DNA from: Dryocola clanedunensis_A
Lineage (GTDB): Bacteria > Pseudomonadota > Gammaproteobacteria > Enterobacterales > Enterobacteriaceae
Assembly (NCBI GenBank): GCA_038405435.1
Contig: JBBYHZ010000001.1
Direction: 5' to 3' (one strand)
DNA length: 64,000 nt
The notes under the pieces: generated by a model
Databases searched by the model: none
Told to the model about the DNA's origin: nothing
Seen by the model: only the letters and a program-made list of their open reading frames with translations
Translations under genes and position numbers: made by a program
Shown: positions 53,323 through 63,166 of the stretch, piece after piece
How the letters are laid out: the number at the start of each line of letters is the position of its first letter
How positions within the stretch are numbered: the first letter of the stretch is position 1

Positions 53323-56040
53323 TTACTGCCAGCCGTAGCGGCGGCTGTAAATACCCTTTACGGCCTGAGTCAGCGTCATGTAACCACCAAGAATCAGCAC
53401 CAGCCATGGGAAATAAGCCAGCGGCAGCGCCTGAAGGTGCAGATAGCCCGCCAGCGGCGAGAACGGCAGCGCAATGCCTACGGCCATCACTACCAGCGTC
53501 ATCACCATCAGCGGCCAGGCGGCCCGGCTCTGAATAAACGGAATACGGCGGGTGCGAATCATATGCACAATCAATGTTTGCGACAGCAGCCCCACCACAA
53601 ACCAGCCGGACTGGAACAGGGTCTGGTGTTCCGGGGTGTTAGCCTGGAAGACCCACCACATGACGCAGAACGTCATGATATCGAAGATGGAGCTTATCGG
53701 CCCGAAGAACACCATAAACCGCCCTAAGTCCGCCGGGTTCCAGCGCTGCGGCTTCTGAATTTGCTCGTCGTCCACGTTATCAAACGGGATCGCCACCTGG
53801 GAGACATCGTACAGCAGGTTCTGGATCAGCAGGTGAATCGGCAGCATCGGCAGGAACGGCAGGAAGGCGCTCGCCACCAGCACGCTGAAGACGTTGCCGA
53901 AGTTAGAGCTGGCGGTCATTTTGATGTATTTCAGCATGTTGGCAAAGGTCCGGCGCCCTTCGATCACGCCCTCCTCCAGCACCATCAGGCTTTTCTCAAG
54001 CAGAATGATATCCGCCGCCTCGCGGGCGATATCCACCGCGCCGTCCACGGAGATGCCAATATCCGCCGCCCGCAGCGCGGGCGCATCGTTGATGCCGTCG
54101 CCCATAAAGCCGACAACGTGGCCCTCACCGCGCAGCAGCCGGACGATACGCTCTTTGTGCATCGGCGTCAGACGGGCAAAGAGCGTGGTGCGCAGAGCAA
54201 GCTTTGCCAGATCTTCATCGCTAAGGTTTTCGATTTCGCTTCCTACCACCAGCTCGCCTACGTCCAGCCCCACCTCACGGCAAACTTTTGCCGCCACCAG
54301 CTCGCTGTCGCCGGTAAGGATTTTGACCGTGATGCCGCTGGCCTTCAGGGCTTTCAGCGCCGGAGCCGTCGTCTCTTTCGGCGGATCGAGGAACGCAATA
54401 TAACCTTCCAGAATCAGGTCGGACTCGTCAACGCGGCTGTAATCTCCCTCACGCGCCGGGAGGAACTTTGTGGCAACGGCAACAACGCGCAGCCCCTGAC
54501 GGTTCAGATCGTCCGTCACCCGGCGAATACGTTTGAGCATGCCATCGTTGAGCGGCACGATCTCATCGCCATGGCGCACCTGGGTGCAGACGTTGAGGAT
54601 CTCCTGAAGCGCACCTTTGCAGATCAGCTGGTGCGCGTCCGGCGATTCGCACACCACCACCGACATGCGGCGACGCTCAAAATCAAACGGGATTTCATCC
54701 ACTTTCTGCCAGCGGGCAACCGCTTTACGAACATGGTCGATGTCCAGCGCTTCCAGCACCGCCACGTCCAGCAGGTTTTTCAGCCCGGTCTGATAGTGGC
54801 TGTTAAGCCACGCGGTATGCAGCACGCGGTCGCTCACGCCGCCCAGAATATCGGTATGGGTTTCGAGGATGATACGGTCCTGGGTCAGCGTGCCGGTTTT
54901 ATCGGTGCAGAGAATATCCATCGCGCCAAAGTTCTGAATGGCGTCCAGATGCTTAACGATGACCTTCTGTTTAGAGAGTTTCACCGCCCCGCGAGCAAGC
55001 GTCGAGGTGACAATCATCGGCAGCATTTCCGGCGTCAGCCCGACCGCAACGGAGAGCGAGAAGAGCGCGGCTTCCCACCAGTCGCCTTTGGTGAAACCGT
55101 TGATCAGCAGGACCACCGGCACCATCACCAGCATGAAGCGGATCAGCAGCCAGCTGACGCGGCTGATGCCCTTCTGGAAAGCATTAGGCTCGTTTTCCTG
55201 CTGGGTTACGCGCCCGGCAAGCTGGCCAAACCAGGTGTTGCCCCCGGTTGCCACCACCATGGCCAGCGCGGTGCCGCTGACCACGTTCGTGCCCATGAAG
55301 CACAGCGTGTCGCATTCGAGCGGATTGCTGTGCCGCGCTTCACGGCTGACGGCGGCCTTCTCTACCGGCAGAGACTCACCGGTCAGGGAAGCCTGGGCGA
55401 CGAACAGATCCCGGGCCTGGATGACGCGTAAATCCGCCGGAATCATATCTCCCGCAGAAAGTTTAACGATATCCCCCGGCACCAGCTGGTCAATGGGGAC
55501 TTCAACGTAGTCGCTGGTGCCCTTCTCATTCACTACCCGCAGCACCGTAGCGGTGTTGCTGACCATCGCTTTAAGCGCGTCCGCAGCCCTGGTGGAGCGG
55601 GCTTCCTGAATGAAATTGAGCAGCGTGGAGATAACCACCATCAGCGCAATCACGCTGGCACCAAAAAGATCGTCCTCCGTCGCGTAAGAGAAGATGCCCA
55701 GCAGCGTCAGCAGCAGGTTGAAGGGGTTACGGTAGCAGCTCCACAGATGCTTCCACCACGGCGCTGCCGCCTGGGTTGGGATCTGGTTCGGGCCGTGGGC
55801 CTCCAGCGCATCCTCCACTTCACGGGCGTTCAGCCCTTCGGGATGGCTGGAGAATTCACGATAGAGCTGCTCTTCGCTGGCGTAGGCATATTTCAGGCAC
55901 GCTTCGGTGAGCGTGGCGGGGATATCCGTCGCCTGAGAAACAGTTTTGCCGTCCGGCATGGGGTCGCGCTGGATCAGACGGCGTGGCAGATGGCGGCTCA
56001 GTTGTGAAAACAACTGCCGGGTCAGGTTTTTAAACAGCAT
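53323..56040 (-). CDS. mgtA: Magnesium-importing P-type ATPase
   Basis: A 905-residue P3B-type ATPase that brings magnesium into the cytoplasm. Phosphorylated aspartate is in CTDKTGTLTQD (near residue 380); LTGES in the actuator domain, and GDGINDAP in the P-domain. The N-terminal segment is long and basic as in MgtA. Its leader carries mgtL and a PhoP box, so it is induced at low magnesium. Confidence 0.96.
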   Translation of the reverse strand: MLFKNLTRQLFSQLSRHLPRRLIQRDPMPDGKTVSQATDIPATLTEACLKYAYASEEQLYREFSSHPEGLNAREVEDALEAHGPNQIPTQAAAPWWKHLWSCYRNPFNLLLTLLGIFSYATEDDLFGASVIALMVVISTLLNFIQEARSTRAADALKAMVSNTATVLRVVNEKGTSDYVEVPIDQLVPGDIVKLSAGDMIPADLRVIQARDLFVAQASLTGESLPVEKAAVSREARHSNPLECDTLCFMGTNVVSGTALAMVVATGGNTWFGQLAGRVTQQENEPNAFQKGISRVSWLLIRFMLVMVPVVLLINGFTKGDWWEAALFSLSVAVGLTPEMLPMIVTSTLARGAVKLSKQKVIVKHLDAIQNFGAMDILCTDKTGTLTQDRIILETHTDILGGVSDRVLHTAWLNSHYQTGLKNLLDVAVLEALDIDHVRKAVARWQKVDEIPFDFERRRMSVVVCESPDAHQLICKGALQEILNVCTQVRHGDEIVPLNDGMLKRIRRVTDDLNRQGLRVVAVATKFLPAREGDYSRVDESDLILEGYIAFLDPPKETTAPALKALKASGITVKILTGDSELVAAKVCREVGLDVGELVVGSEIENLSDEDLAKLALRTTLFARLTPMHKERIVRLLRGEGHVVGFMGDGINDAPALRAADIGISVDGAVDIAREAADIILLEKSLMVLEEGVIEGRRTFANMLKYIKMTASSNFGNVFSVLVASAFLPFLPMLPIHLLIQNLLYDVSQVAIPFDNVDDEQIQKPQRWNPADLGRFMVFFGPISSIFDIMTFCVMWWVFQANTPEHQTLFQSGWFVVGLLSQTLIVHMIRTRRIPFIQSRAAWPLMVMTLVVMAVGIALPFSPLAGYLHLQALPLAYFPWLVLILGGYMTLTQAVKGIYSRRYGWQ

Positions 56041-56194
56041 AATAGTCCCTTAGCGTCGCCTGAAGCGGCGCTCGGCTGTCCTGCGGGCACGGCTAAGCCG
56101 ACCTTGCAGGTCAAATTTATTCAGCAGGGATCGACATCAAGAGGGTCACTGCCTTACGGTTTCCGGTAAGGCAATCACTTCAAAGAAGGGTGTC

Positions 56195-56245
56195 TTACCG
56201 GATGGTTCCTGTCATTACAGGGTCTGGACTGGGATCGGGTTCCAT
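56195..56245 (-). CDS. mgtL: mgtA leader peptide MgtL
   Basis: A 16-residue ORF starting MEPDPSPDP after a strong GGAGGCGAC ribosome site. E. coli and Salmonella MgtL starts MEPDPTPLP; proline and acidic residues destabilise ribosomes and couple translation of the leader to mgtA transcription at low magnesium or proline. The acidic-proline start is kept here, but the rest (VMTGTIR) differs from the basic tail of E. coli. Confidence 0.85.
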   Translation of the reverse strand: MEPDPSPDPVMTGTIR

Positions 56246-56310
56246 GTCGCCTCCGGTGAAAGATTTTGGGTTTGCTTCGTTACGCCCTCAGGCGCAGCGA
56301 AAGTGCGGAT

Positions 56311-56345
56311 ATAATACGCCCGCGAAACTAAACCCAACGTAAACC
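56311..56345 (-). promoter_or_regulatory. PhoP box and mgtA promoter
   Basis: On the minus strand, GGTTTA-CGTTG-GGTTTA (56345-56329) is a perfect direct repeat with 11-base period, the PhoP box, followed 12 bases later by the -10 TATTAT (56316-56311). The transcript would have a leader of about 260 bases before mgtA that contains mgtL. Confidence 0.88.
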
Positions 56346-56429
56346 AGATTTTACCCATTGCCGTTTGTTGGCATGGACAACTTTAATGTATAAAACCTAC
56401 GCTAATTATTTCAGGGAATGACCAGAGAC

Positions 56430-57374
56430 ATGCAAAATCGCCTCACCATCAAAGACATTGCCCGACTAAGCGGCGTGGGCAAGTCCACCGTCTCCCGCGT
56501 GCTGAACAACGAGAGCGGCGTCAGCGCCCGCACGCGCGAAAGGGTGGAGGCGGTGATGCAGCAGGAAGGGTTTTCCCCCTCCCGATCGGCTCGCGCCATG
56601 CGCGGGCAAAGCGATAAGGTCGTGGCGATCATCGTCACCCGTCTGGATTCGCTGTCGGAGAACCTGGCGGTGCAGACCATGCTGCCGGGCCTGTATCAAC
56701 AGGGATACGATCCGATCATGATGGAAAGCCAGTTCGATCCTGAGCTGGTCGAGGAGCATCTTGGCATGCTCAAGCGCCGCAATATCGACGGCGTGATCCT
56801 CTTCGGCTTCACCGGCATCAGCGAAAAAATACTCCAGCCGTGGCAGGCCACCATGGTGCTGATGGCCCGGGAAGCCAAAGGCTTTGCCTCCGTCTGCTAC
56901 GACGACGAAGGTGCCATCACCAGCCTGATGGCTAAACTTTATTCTCAGGGGCACCGCCATATCAGCTTCCTCGGCGTGCCGCATACCGACGTAACGACGG
57001 GCCTGCGTCGCCATGAGGCCTATCTCGCCTTCTGCAAAAAGCACGGGCTGACGCCGAAGGTGGCTCTGCCGGGGCTGGCGATGAAACAGGGCTATGAACA
57101 CGTCGCCGAGGTATTGCTGCCGGAGACTACCGCCCTGCTCTGCGCCACCGATACCCTCGCGTTAGGCGCCAGCAAATATTTGCAGGAGCACCAGGCCTCG
57201 CTCCAGCTGGCGAGCGTCGGCAACACGCCGCTGATGAAGTTCCTCCACCCGGAAATCATTACCGTCGACCCAGGCTATGCGGAAGCCGGGCGTCAGGCGG
57301 TACTGCAGCTTATCGGCCAGGTAACCCAGGCCCGCGATCTGCGCCAGATCGTTATCCCCAGCACGCTTCAGTAA
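56430..57374 (+). CDS. treR: Trehalose operon repressor
   Basis: A 314-residue LacI/GalR repressor: helix-turn-helix LTIKDIARLSGVGKSTVSRVL (residues 4-24), C-terminal ligand domain with ATDTLALGASKYLQE. It binds trehalose-6-phosphate as inducer. I start at 56430 (MQNRLTIKD) as in E. coli; the ATG at 56418 has no space for a ribosome site. Divergent from mgtA. Confidence 0.95.
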   Translation: MQNRLTIKDIARLSGVGKSTVSRVLNNESGVSARTRERVEAVMQQEGFSPSRSARAMRGQSDKVVAIIVTRLDSLSENLAVQTMLPGLYQQGYDPIMMESQFDPELVEEHLGMLKRRNIDGVILFGFTGISEKILQPWQATMVLMAREAKGFASVCYDDEGAITSLMAKLYSQGHRHISFLGVPHTDVTTGLRRHEAYLAFCKKHGLTPKVALPGLAMKQGYEHVAEVLLPETTALLCATDTLALGASKYLQEHQASLQLASVGNTPLMKFLHPEIITVDPGYAEAGRQAVLQLIGQVTQARDLRQIVIPSTLQ

Positions 57375-57415
57375 TCCTCCCCGATCGCAGGTTTATTGTG
57401 ATCGTCACCCGATTT

Positions 57416-57429
57416 CGGGAACGTTCCCG
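57416..57429. promoter_or_regulatory. TreR operator
   Basis: CGGGAACGTTCCCG is a perfect 14-bp palindrome between treR and treB, matching the E. coli tre operator core. TGTGATCGTCA (57397-57407) just upstream carries a CRP half-site. Confidence 0.88.
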
Positions 57430-57496
57430 TTTTCGCAAAAATCATTAACCGGTAACCTTGCGGCCAGGTCATTCCTCCTTACCTCGGGATTCCACA

Positions 57497-58915
57497 ATGA
57501 GCAAAGTAAAACAACAGGACATCGACAGGCTGATTGAGCTGGTCGGCGGACGCGAAAACATCGCCACCGTGAGCCACTGCATTACCCGACTCCGCTTTGT
57601 ACTGAACAACACGGCTATCGCCCGTCCAAAAGAGATCGAAACCCTGCCGATGGTGAAAGGCTGCTTTACCAACGCCGGGCAGTTCCAGGTCGTGATCGGC
57701 CCGGAAGTGGGCGACTACTATAAGGCGCTGATCGCCACCAGCGGCCACAACACGGCGGACAAAGAGCAGGCGAAGCTGGCCGCCCGCCAGAACATGAAGT
57801 GGCACGAGCAGCTTATCTCGCACTTCGCGGAGATTTTCTTCCCCTTACTGCCTGCGCTCATCAGCGGCGGTTTGATCCTCGGCTTCCGCAACGTGATCGG
57901 CGATCTGCCGATGAGCAACGGCCAGACGCTGGCGCAGATGCACCCGTCGCTGCAGAGCATCTACGACTTCCTGTGGCTGATTGGCGAAGCGATTTTCTTC
58001 TATCTGCCGGTAGGGATTTGCTGGTCCGCCGTGCGCAAAATGGGCGGGACGCCTATCCTTGGTATCGTGCTGGGCGTTACGCTCGTGTCGCCGCAGCTGA
58101 TGAACGCCTACGATTTAGGGATCAAAATCCCGGAGGTCTGGAACTTCGGCTGGTTCACCATTGAGAAGGTGGGCTACCAGGCACAGGTTATTCCTGCCCT
58201 GCTGGCGGGCCTGGCGCTGGGCTTTATTGAGACGCGTCTTAAACGCATAGTCCCGGATTACCTCTATCTTGTAATAGTGCCCGTGTGTTCTTTGATTCTG
58301 GCCGTGTTCCTGGCCCACGCGTTTATCGGCCCGTTCGGCCGCTGGATTGGCGACGGTGTTGCCTTCGCCGTGCGCCACCTGATGACCGGCAGCTTTGCGC
58401 CAATAGGGGCCGCGCTGTTTGGCTTCCTGTATGCGCCGCTGGTGATTACCGGCGTGCACCAGACGACGCTGGCCATCGACATGCAGATGATTCAGAGCAT
58501 GGGCGGTACGCCGGTCTGGCCGCTGATCGCGCTGTCTAACATTGCGCAGGCCTCGGCGGTGGTTGGGGTGATCATTTGCAGCCGCAAGCACAACGAACGT
58601 GAAATTTCGGTTCCGGCGGCGATATCCGCTTATCTGGGCGTCACCGAACCGGCAATGTACGGGATTAACCTGAAGTACCGTTTCCCGATGCTCTGCGCAA
58701 TGGTTGGCTCAGGTATCGCGGGCCTGCTCTGCGGCCTGAACGGCGTGATGGCGAACGGCATTGGCGTCGGCGGCCTGCCGGGCATTCTGTCCATTCAGCC
58801 GCGCTACTGGGAGGTTTACTCCATCGCGATTCTGATTGCCGTGGTGATCCCGATTGTCCTGACGACGGCGGTGTACAAGCGCAAATACCGTCAGGGCACG
58901 CTGTTAGTGGTGTAG
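57497..58915 (+). CDS. treB: PTS trehalose EIIBC component
   Basis: A 472-residue EIIBC: the EIIB cysteine is in VSHCITRLRFVLN (about residue 29), followed by the EIIC channel. It imports trehalose as trehalose-6-phosphate; EIIA must be supplied in trans. Start MSKVKQQDIDRL as in E. coli; the frame is open upstream but not conserved. Confidence 0.95.
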   Translation: MSKVKQQDIDRLIELVGGRENIATVSHCITRLRFVLNNTAIARPKEIETLPMVKGCFTNAGQFQVVIGPEVGDYYKALIATSGHNTADKEQAKLAARQNMKWHEQLISHFAEIFFPLLPALISGGLILGFRNVIGDLPMSNGQTLAQMHPSLQSIYDFLWLIGEAIFFYLPVGICWSAVRKMGGTPILGIVLGVTLVSPQLMNAYDLGIKIPEVWNFGWFTIEKVGYQAQVIPALLAGLALGFIETRLKRIVPDYLYLVIVPVCSLILAVFLAHAFIGPFGRWIGDGVAFAVRHLMTGSFAPIGAALFGFLYAPLVITGVHQTTLAIDMQMIQSMGGTPVWPLIALSNIAQASAVVGVIICSRKHNEREISVPAAISAYLGVTEPAMYGINLKYRFPMLCAMVGSGIAGLLCGLNGVMANGIGVGGLPGILSIQPRYWEVYSIAILIAVVIPIVLTTAVYKRKYRQGTLLVV

Positions 58916-58933
58916 GTTTAATTTGATGTAACC

Positions 58934-58952
58934 GGGGCCAGCTGCTGGCCCC
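58934..58952 (+). other. Stem-loop between treB and treC
   Basis: GGGGCCAG (58934-58941), loop CTG, CTGGCCCC (58945-58952), then CTTAGCTTT. A processing or partial termination element inside the operon. Confidence 0.6.
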
Positions 58953-58971
58953 TTAGCTTTAGGAAAGCGCT

Positions 58972-60630
58972 ATGAATACAACTCCTCCATGGTGGCAGCA
59001 TGGTGTCATCTACCAGATCTACCCGAAGAGTTTTCAGGACACGACCGGCAACGGAACCGGTGATTTAATTGGCGTGATTAAGCGTCTCGACTACCTCAAG
59101 CTGCTGGGCGTGGACGCCATCTGGCTGACGCCGTTTTATGTCTCACCGCAGGTGGACAACGGCTATGACGTGGCGAACTACTGCGCCATCGACCATACCT
59201 ACGGCACGCTGGATGATTTCGACCTGCTGGTGGCCGGTGCGCACGAGCGCGGCATCCGCGTCATTCTGGATATGGTGTTTAACCATACTTCCACGCAGCA
59301 CGCCTGGTTCCACGAGTCGCTTAACAAGGACAGTCCATACCGCGAATTCTACATCTGGCGCGACGGCACGCCGGACGTGCTGCCGAACAACTGGCGCTCG
59401 AAATTTGGCGGTAACGCCTGGCGCTGGCATGCGGAAAGCGGCCAGTACTATCTGCATCTCTTCGCCCCGGAACAGGCGGATCTGAACTGGGAAAACCCGC
59501 AGGTTCGCGCCGAGCTGAAAAAGGTTTGCGAGTTCTGGGCGGACCGTGGCGTTGACGGCCTGCGCCTCGACGTCATCAACCTCGTCTCGAAAGACCAGGA
59601 TTTCCCGGACGATATCGAAGGGGGCGACGGCCGCCGTTTTTATACCGACGGGCCGCGCATCCACGAGTATTTGCAGGAGCTTAGCCGCGATGTGTTTGTA
59701 CCCCGCGAGCTGATGACGGTGGGCGAAATGTCCTCTACCACGCTCGATAACTGCCAGCAGTACGCTGCGCTGAACGCCGACGAGCTGTCGATGACGTTCA
59801 ACTTCCACCACCTGAAAGTGGATTATCCCGGCGGGCAGAAATGGACGCTGGCGGAGCCGGACTTTGTGGCGCTGAAGGCCATTTTCAGCCACTGGCAGCA
59901 GGGCATGCACAACGTGGCGTGGAACGCGCTGTTCTGGTGTAACCACGACCAGCCGCGCATCGTTTCCCGCTTTGGGGATGAAGGGGAGCTGCGGGTTCCG
60001 GCGGCGAAGATGCTGGCCATGGTGCTGCACGGCATGCAGGGCACGCCGTATATCTATCAGGGCGAAGAGCTGGGGATGACCAACCCCCACTTCAGCCGCA
60101 TCATTGATTACCGTGACGTTGAGAGCCATAACATGTACGCGGAGCTGCGCGCTCAGGGCCGCGACAGCGACAACCTGCTGGCAATCCTCGCCAGTAAATC
60201 CAGGGATAACAGCCGCACGCCAATGCAGTGGGACAGCGGTGAGAACGCGGGCTTCACTACCGGCACGCCGTGGATCAACCTGTGCGATAACTACGAAACG
60301 ATCAACGCCAGCAAAGCGGTAGACGATCCGGACTCGGTGTTTTATGCCTACCAGCGGCTTATTAAGCTGCGCAAGGCTCAGCCGATCTTCACCTGGGGCA
60401 ACTATCAGGATCTGCTGCCGGAACACCCTTATCTGTGGTGCTACCGCCGGGAATGGCAGGGCCAGACGCTGGTGGTCGCGGCAAACCTCAGCCGCCATAA
60501 CCAGTGGTGGCAGCCGGATGCCTTTGAGGGCAGCTGGGAGGTGCTGATGAGCAACTATGCTGAGGCCTCAGGCAAGCCGGGGGAAATCAGCCTGCGGCCT
60601 TATGAGGCTGTTTACTGGCTGCAGAAGTAG
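58972..60630 (+). CDS. treC: Trehalose-6-phosphate hydrolase
   Basis: A GH13 enzyme of 552 residues that splits trehalose-6-phosphate to glucose and glucose-6-phosphate. GH13 conserved regions are visible: DMVFNHTS, GLRLDVINL (nucleophile Asp around residue 202), TVGEMSSTT (acid Glu) and FWCNHDQPR. The start is preceded by AGGAAAG. Confidence 0.95.
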   Translation: MNTTPPWWQHGVIYQIYPKSFQDTTGNGTGDLIGVIKRLDYLKLLGVDAIWLTPFYVSPQVDNGYDVANYCAIDHTYGTLDDFDLLVAGAHERGIRVILDMVFNHTSTQHAWFHESLNKDSPYREFYIWRDGTPDVLPNNWRSKFGGNAWRWHAESGQYYLHLFAPEQADLNWENPQVRAELKKVCEFWADRGVDGLRLDVINLVSKDQDFPDDIEGGDGRRFYTDGPRIHEYLQELSRDVFVPRELMTVGEMSSTTLDNCQQYAALNADELSMTFNFHHLKVDYPGGQKWTLAEPDFVALKAIFSHWQQGMHNVAWNALFWCNHDQPRIVSRFGDEGELRVPAAKMLAMVLHGMQGTPYIYQGEELGMTNPHFSRIIDYRDVESHNMYAELRAQGRDSDNLLAILASKSRDNSRTPMQWDSGENAGFTTGTPWINLCDNYETINASKAVDDPDSVFYAYQRLIKLRKAQPIFTWGNYQDLLPEHPYLWCYRREWQGQTLVVAANLSRHNQWWQPDAFEGSWEVLMSNYAEASGKPGEISLRPYEAVYWLQK

Positions 60631-60639
60631 AACTCAAGC

Positions 60640-60666
60640 GGCGGATGGCGCCTGCGCCTGTCCGCC
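60640..60666. repeat. REP-like palindrome after treC
   Basis: GGCGGA...TCCGCC with inner GGCGC/GCGCC. More diverged than the other copies. Of the following 364 bases to nrdD, the first part shows nothing clear; the rest holds the nrdD control sites. Confidence 0.6.
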
Positions 60667-60825
60667 CTGCTCTTTTCACATCCCACGCGAACCCGCGTTT
60701 TGTCGACTATTTACGCGAAAAATTCAGCGCTTAAATTTGTTTTCCGAACCGACGCCGCACCCTTCCTGCAACGCCCGCAATACTTTGTCCTGCATCAATA
60801 AAAGTTCAAACATCTTTGGTGCAAG

Positions 60826-60877
60826 CACTATATATAGACCTTAAAATGCACCCCGACCCCATATGTTGTATATATCG
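60826..60877 (+). promoter_or_regulatory. Candidate NrdR boxes of nrdDG
   Basis: CACTATATATAG (60826-60837) and TTGTATATATCG (60866-60877) resemble NrdR boxes (ACAcwATATATwGTGT type) and have centres about 40 bases, four helical turns, apart. NrdR is the general repressor of ribonucleotide reductase genes. The second box is a poorer match. Confidence 0.5.
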
Positions 60878-60921
60878 ACTATTATCGCAACAGCACCCAC
60901 AGGATAACTCTGGGCATTACC

Positions 60922-61007
60922 TGTGGATAACAGGGGCAGAATTTCGGAAGTCTTTGGCAAAACATATCTATATCAGGCAACGGTGTCTGCCGGCCCGGTG
61001 TGGATAA
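60922..61007 (-). promoter_or_regulatory. Two perfect DnaA boxes upstream of nrdD
   Basis: TGTGGATAA occurs at 60922-60930 and 60999-61007, i.e. two exact TTATCCACA boxes on the minus strand, 77 bases apart; the second is 23 bases before the nrdD start. DnaA binding at ribonucleotide reductase genes is known for E. coli nrdAB. Confidence 0.6.
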
Positions 61008-61030
61008 CCAATTTTAAAAATGGAGAGATC

Positions 61031-63166
61031 ATGACACCGCATGTGATGAAAAGAGACGGGTGCAAAGTACCTTTCACTTCAGAGCGCATTAAAGAAGCCA
61101 TTCTTCGTGCAGCTAAAGCAGCGGGAGTCGATGACGCAGATTACTGCGCCACCGTCGCAGATATCGTTCGCGCGCAGATGGAAGGCCGTAGCCAGGTGGA
61201 TATCGGCGAGATCCAGACCGCAGTAGAAAACCAGCTGATGGCGGGTAACTACAAGCAGCTGGCCCGTGCCTATATCGAGTATCGCCATGACCGCGATCTT
61301 GAACGTGAAAAACGTGGCCGGTTAAACCAGGAGATCCGTGGCCTGGTCGAACAAACCAACTCCGCCCTGCTCAACGAAAATGCGAATAAAGACAGCAAGG
61401 TGATCCCAACCCAGCGCGATCTGCTGGCGGGCATTGTGGCCAAGCATTATGCCAAGCAGCACCTGCTGCCGCGCGACGTGGTGCTGGCGCACGAGCGTGG
61501 TGACATCCACTATCACGATCTGGACTACTCTCCGTTCTTCCCGATGTTTAACTGCATGCTTATCGACCTGAAAGGCATGCTGACCCACGGCTTTAAGATG
61601 GGCAACGCGGAAATTGAACCGCCAAAGTCCATTTCTACCGCCACGGCGGTTACCGCGCAGATCATCGCCCAGGTTGCCAGCCACATCTACGGCGGCACCA
61701 CGATTAACCGCATCGATGAAGTCCTTGCGCCGTTTGTGACCGAAAGCTTCAAAAAACATCGTAAAACGGCCGAAGAGTGGCAGATCCCGGACGCCGAAGG
61801 CTACGCCCTCTCCCGCACCGAGAAAGAGTGCTACGACGCCTTCCAGTCGCTGGAATATGAAGTGAACACCCTGCACACCGCCAACGGCCAGACGCCGTTC
61901 GTCACCTTCGGTTTTGGCCTGGGGACGAGCTGGGAATCCCGCCTGATCCAGACTTCTATTTTGCGTAACCGCATCGCAGGGCTGGGTAAAAATCGTAAGA
62001 CAGCCGTCTTCCCTAAGCTGGTGTTTGCCATTAAAGACGGCCTGAACCATAAGGCTGGCGACGCGAACTACGACATTAAACAGCTGGCCCTGGAGTGCGC
62101 CAGCAAGCGCATGTATCCGGACATCCTGAATTACGATCAGGTAGTCAAAGTAACCGGCTCGTTCAAAACCCCGATGGGCTGCCGCAGCTTCCTGGGCGTG
62201 TACGAAGAAAACGGCGAGCAGATCCACGATGGCCGTAACAACATCGGCGTGATCAGCCTCAACCTGCCGCGCATCGCGCTGGAAGCCAAAGGCGACGAAG
62301 CCGCGTTCTGGAAATTGCTCGACAGCCGTCTGGAGCTGGCCCACAAAGCGCTGATGACCCGCATCGCCCGCCTGGAAGGGGTGAAGGCCCGCGTAGCACC
62401 AATCCTGTATATGGAAGGTGCCTGCGGTGTGCGTCTGAAAGCGGACGATAACGTGGCTGAAATATTCAAAAACGGTCGTGCCTCTATTTCCCTGGGCTAT
62501 ATCGGCATTCACGAAACCGTAAACGCGCTGTTTGGCAACCAGCACGTTTACGACAGCGAAGCTCTGCGCGAGAAAGCCGTGGCGATCGTTGCCCGTCTGC
62601 GTCAGGCAACGGATGCCTGGAAAGAAGAATCCGGCTACGGCTTCAGCCTCTACAGCACGCCAAGTGAAAACCTGTGCGACCGCTTCTGCCGTCTGGATAC
62701 CGCCGAGTTTGGCGTAGTGCCGGGCGTCACCGATAAAGGCTATTACACCAACAGCTTCCACCTCGACGTTGAGAAGAAAGTTAACCCATACGACAAAATC
62801 GACTTTGAAGCACCGTATCCCCCCGTGGCTAACGGCGGTTTCATTTGTTACGGCGAATACCCGAACATCCAGCACAACCTGCAGGCGCTGGAAGACGTCT
62901 GGGATTACAGCTACAAACACGTTCCGTATTACGGCACCAACACGCCAATCGACGAGTGCTACGAGTGCGGCTTCACCGGCGAGTTCGAATGCACCAGCAA
63001 GGGCTTCACCTGCCCGAAATGCGGTAACCACGATGCGGCTCGCGTCTCCGTTACCCGTCGCGTTTGCGGCTACCTGGGCAGTCCGGACGCACGTCCGTTC
63101 AACGCCGGCAAGCAGGAAGAAGTTAAGCGCCGCGTGAAACACCTGGGCAACGGGCAGATCGGCTAA
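61031..63166 (+). CDS. nrdD: Anaerobic ribonucleoside-triphosphate reductase
   Basis: A 711-residue glycyl-radical enzyme that makes dNTPs without oxygen. It has an N-terminal ATP-cone (VMKRDGCKVPF... to about residue 95), the glycyl radical at Gly680 in RRVCGYLGSPDARPF, and zinc-binding CYECGF/CPKCG just before it. The start at 61031 follows GGAGAG and matches E. coli MTPHVMKRDG; the longer open frame from 60923 is leader sequence. Confidence 0.97.
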   Translation: MTPHVMKRDGCKVPFTSERIKEAILRAAKAAGVDDADYCATVADIVRAQMEGRSQVDIGEIQTAVENQLMAGNYKQLARAYIEYRHDRDLEREKRGRLNQEIRGLVEQTNSALLNENANKDSKVIPTQRDLLAGIVAKHYAKQHLLPRDVVLAHERGDIHYHDLDYSPFFPMFNCMLIDLKGMLTHGFKMGNAEIEPPKSISTATAVTAQIIAQVASHIYGGTTINRIDEVLAPFVTESFKKHRKTAEEWQIPDAEGYALSRTEKECYDAFQSLEYEVNTLHTANGQTPFVTFGFGLGTSWESRLIQTSILRNRIAGLGKNRKTAVFPKLVFAIKDGLNHKAGDANYDIKQLALECASKRMYPDILNYDQVVKVTGSFKTPMGCRSFLGVYEENGEQIHDGRNNIGVISLNLPRIALEAKGDEAAFWKLLDSRLELAHKALMTRIARLEGVKARVAPILYMEGACGVRLKADDNVAEIFKNGRASISLGYIGIHETVNALFGNQHVYDSEALREKAVAIVARLRQATDAWKEESGYGFSLYSTPSENLCDRFCRLDTAEFGVVPGVTDKGYYTNSFHLDVEKKVNPYDKIDFEAPYPPVANGGFICYGEYPNIQHNLQALEDVWDYSYKHVPYYGTNTPIDECYECGFTGEFECTSKGFTCPKCGNHDAARVSVTRRVCGYLGSPDARPFNAGKQEEVKRRVKHLGNGQIG

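Noticed and set aside
53761..55431. 556-codon open frame opposite mgtA
   Set aside because: Shadow of mgtA codon bias; His/Arg-rich text typical of antisense frames.
60923..61030. Longer N-terminus for NrdD
   Set aside because: The region carries DnaA-box and leader features, and homology begins at 61031.
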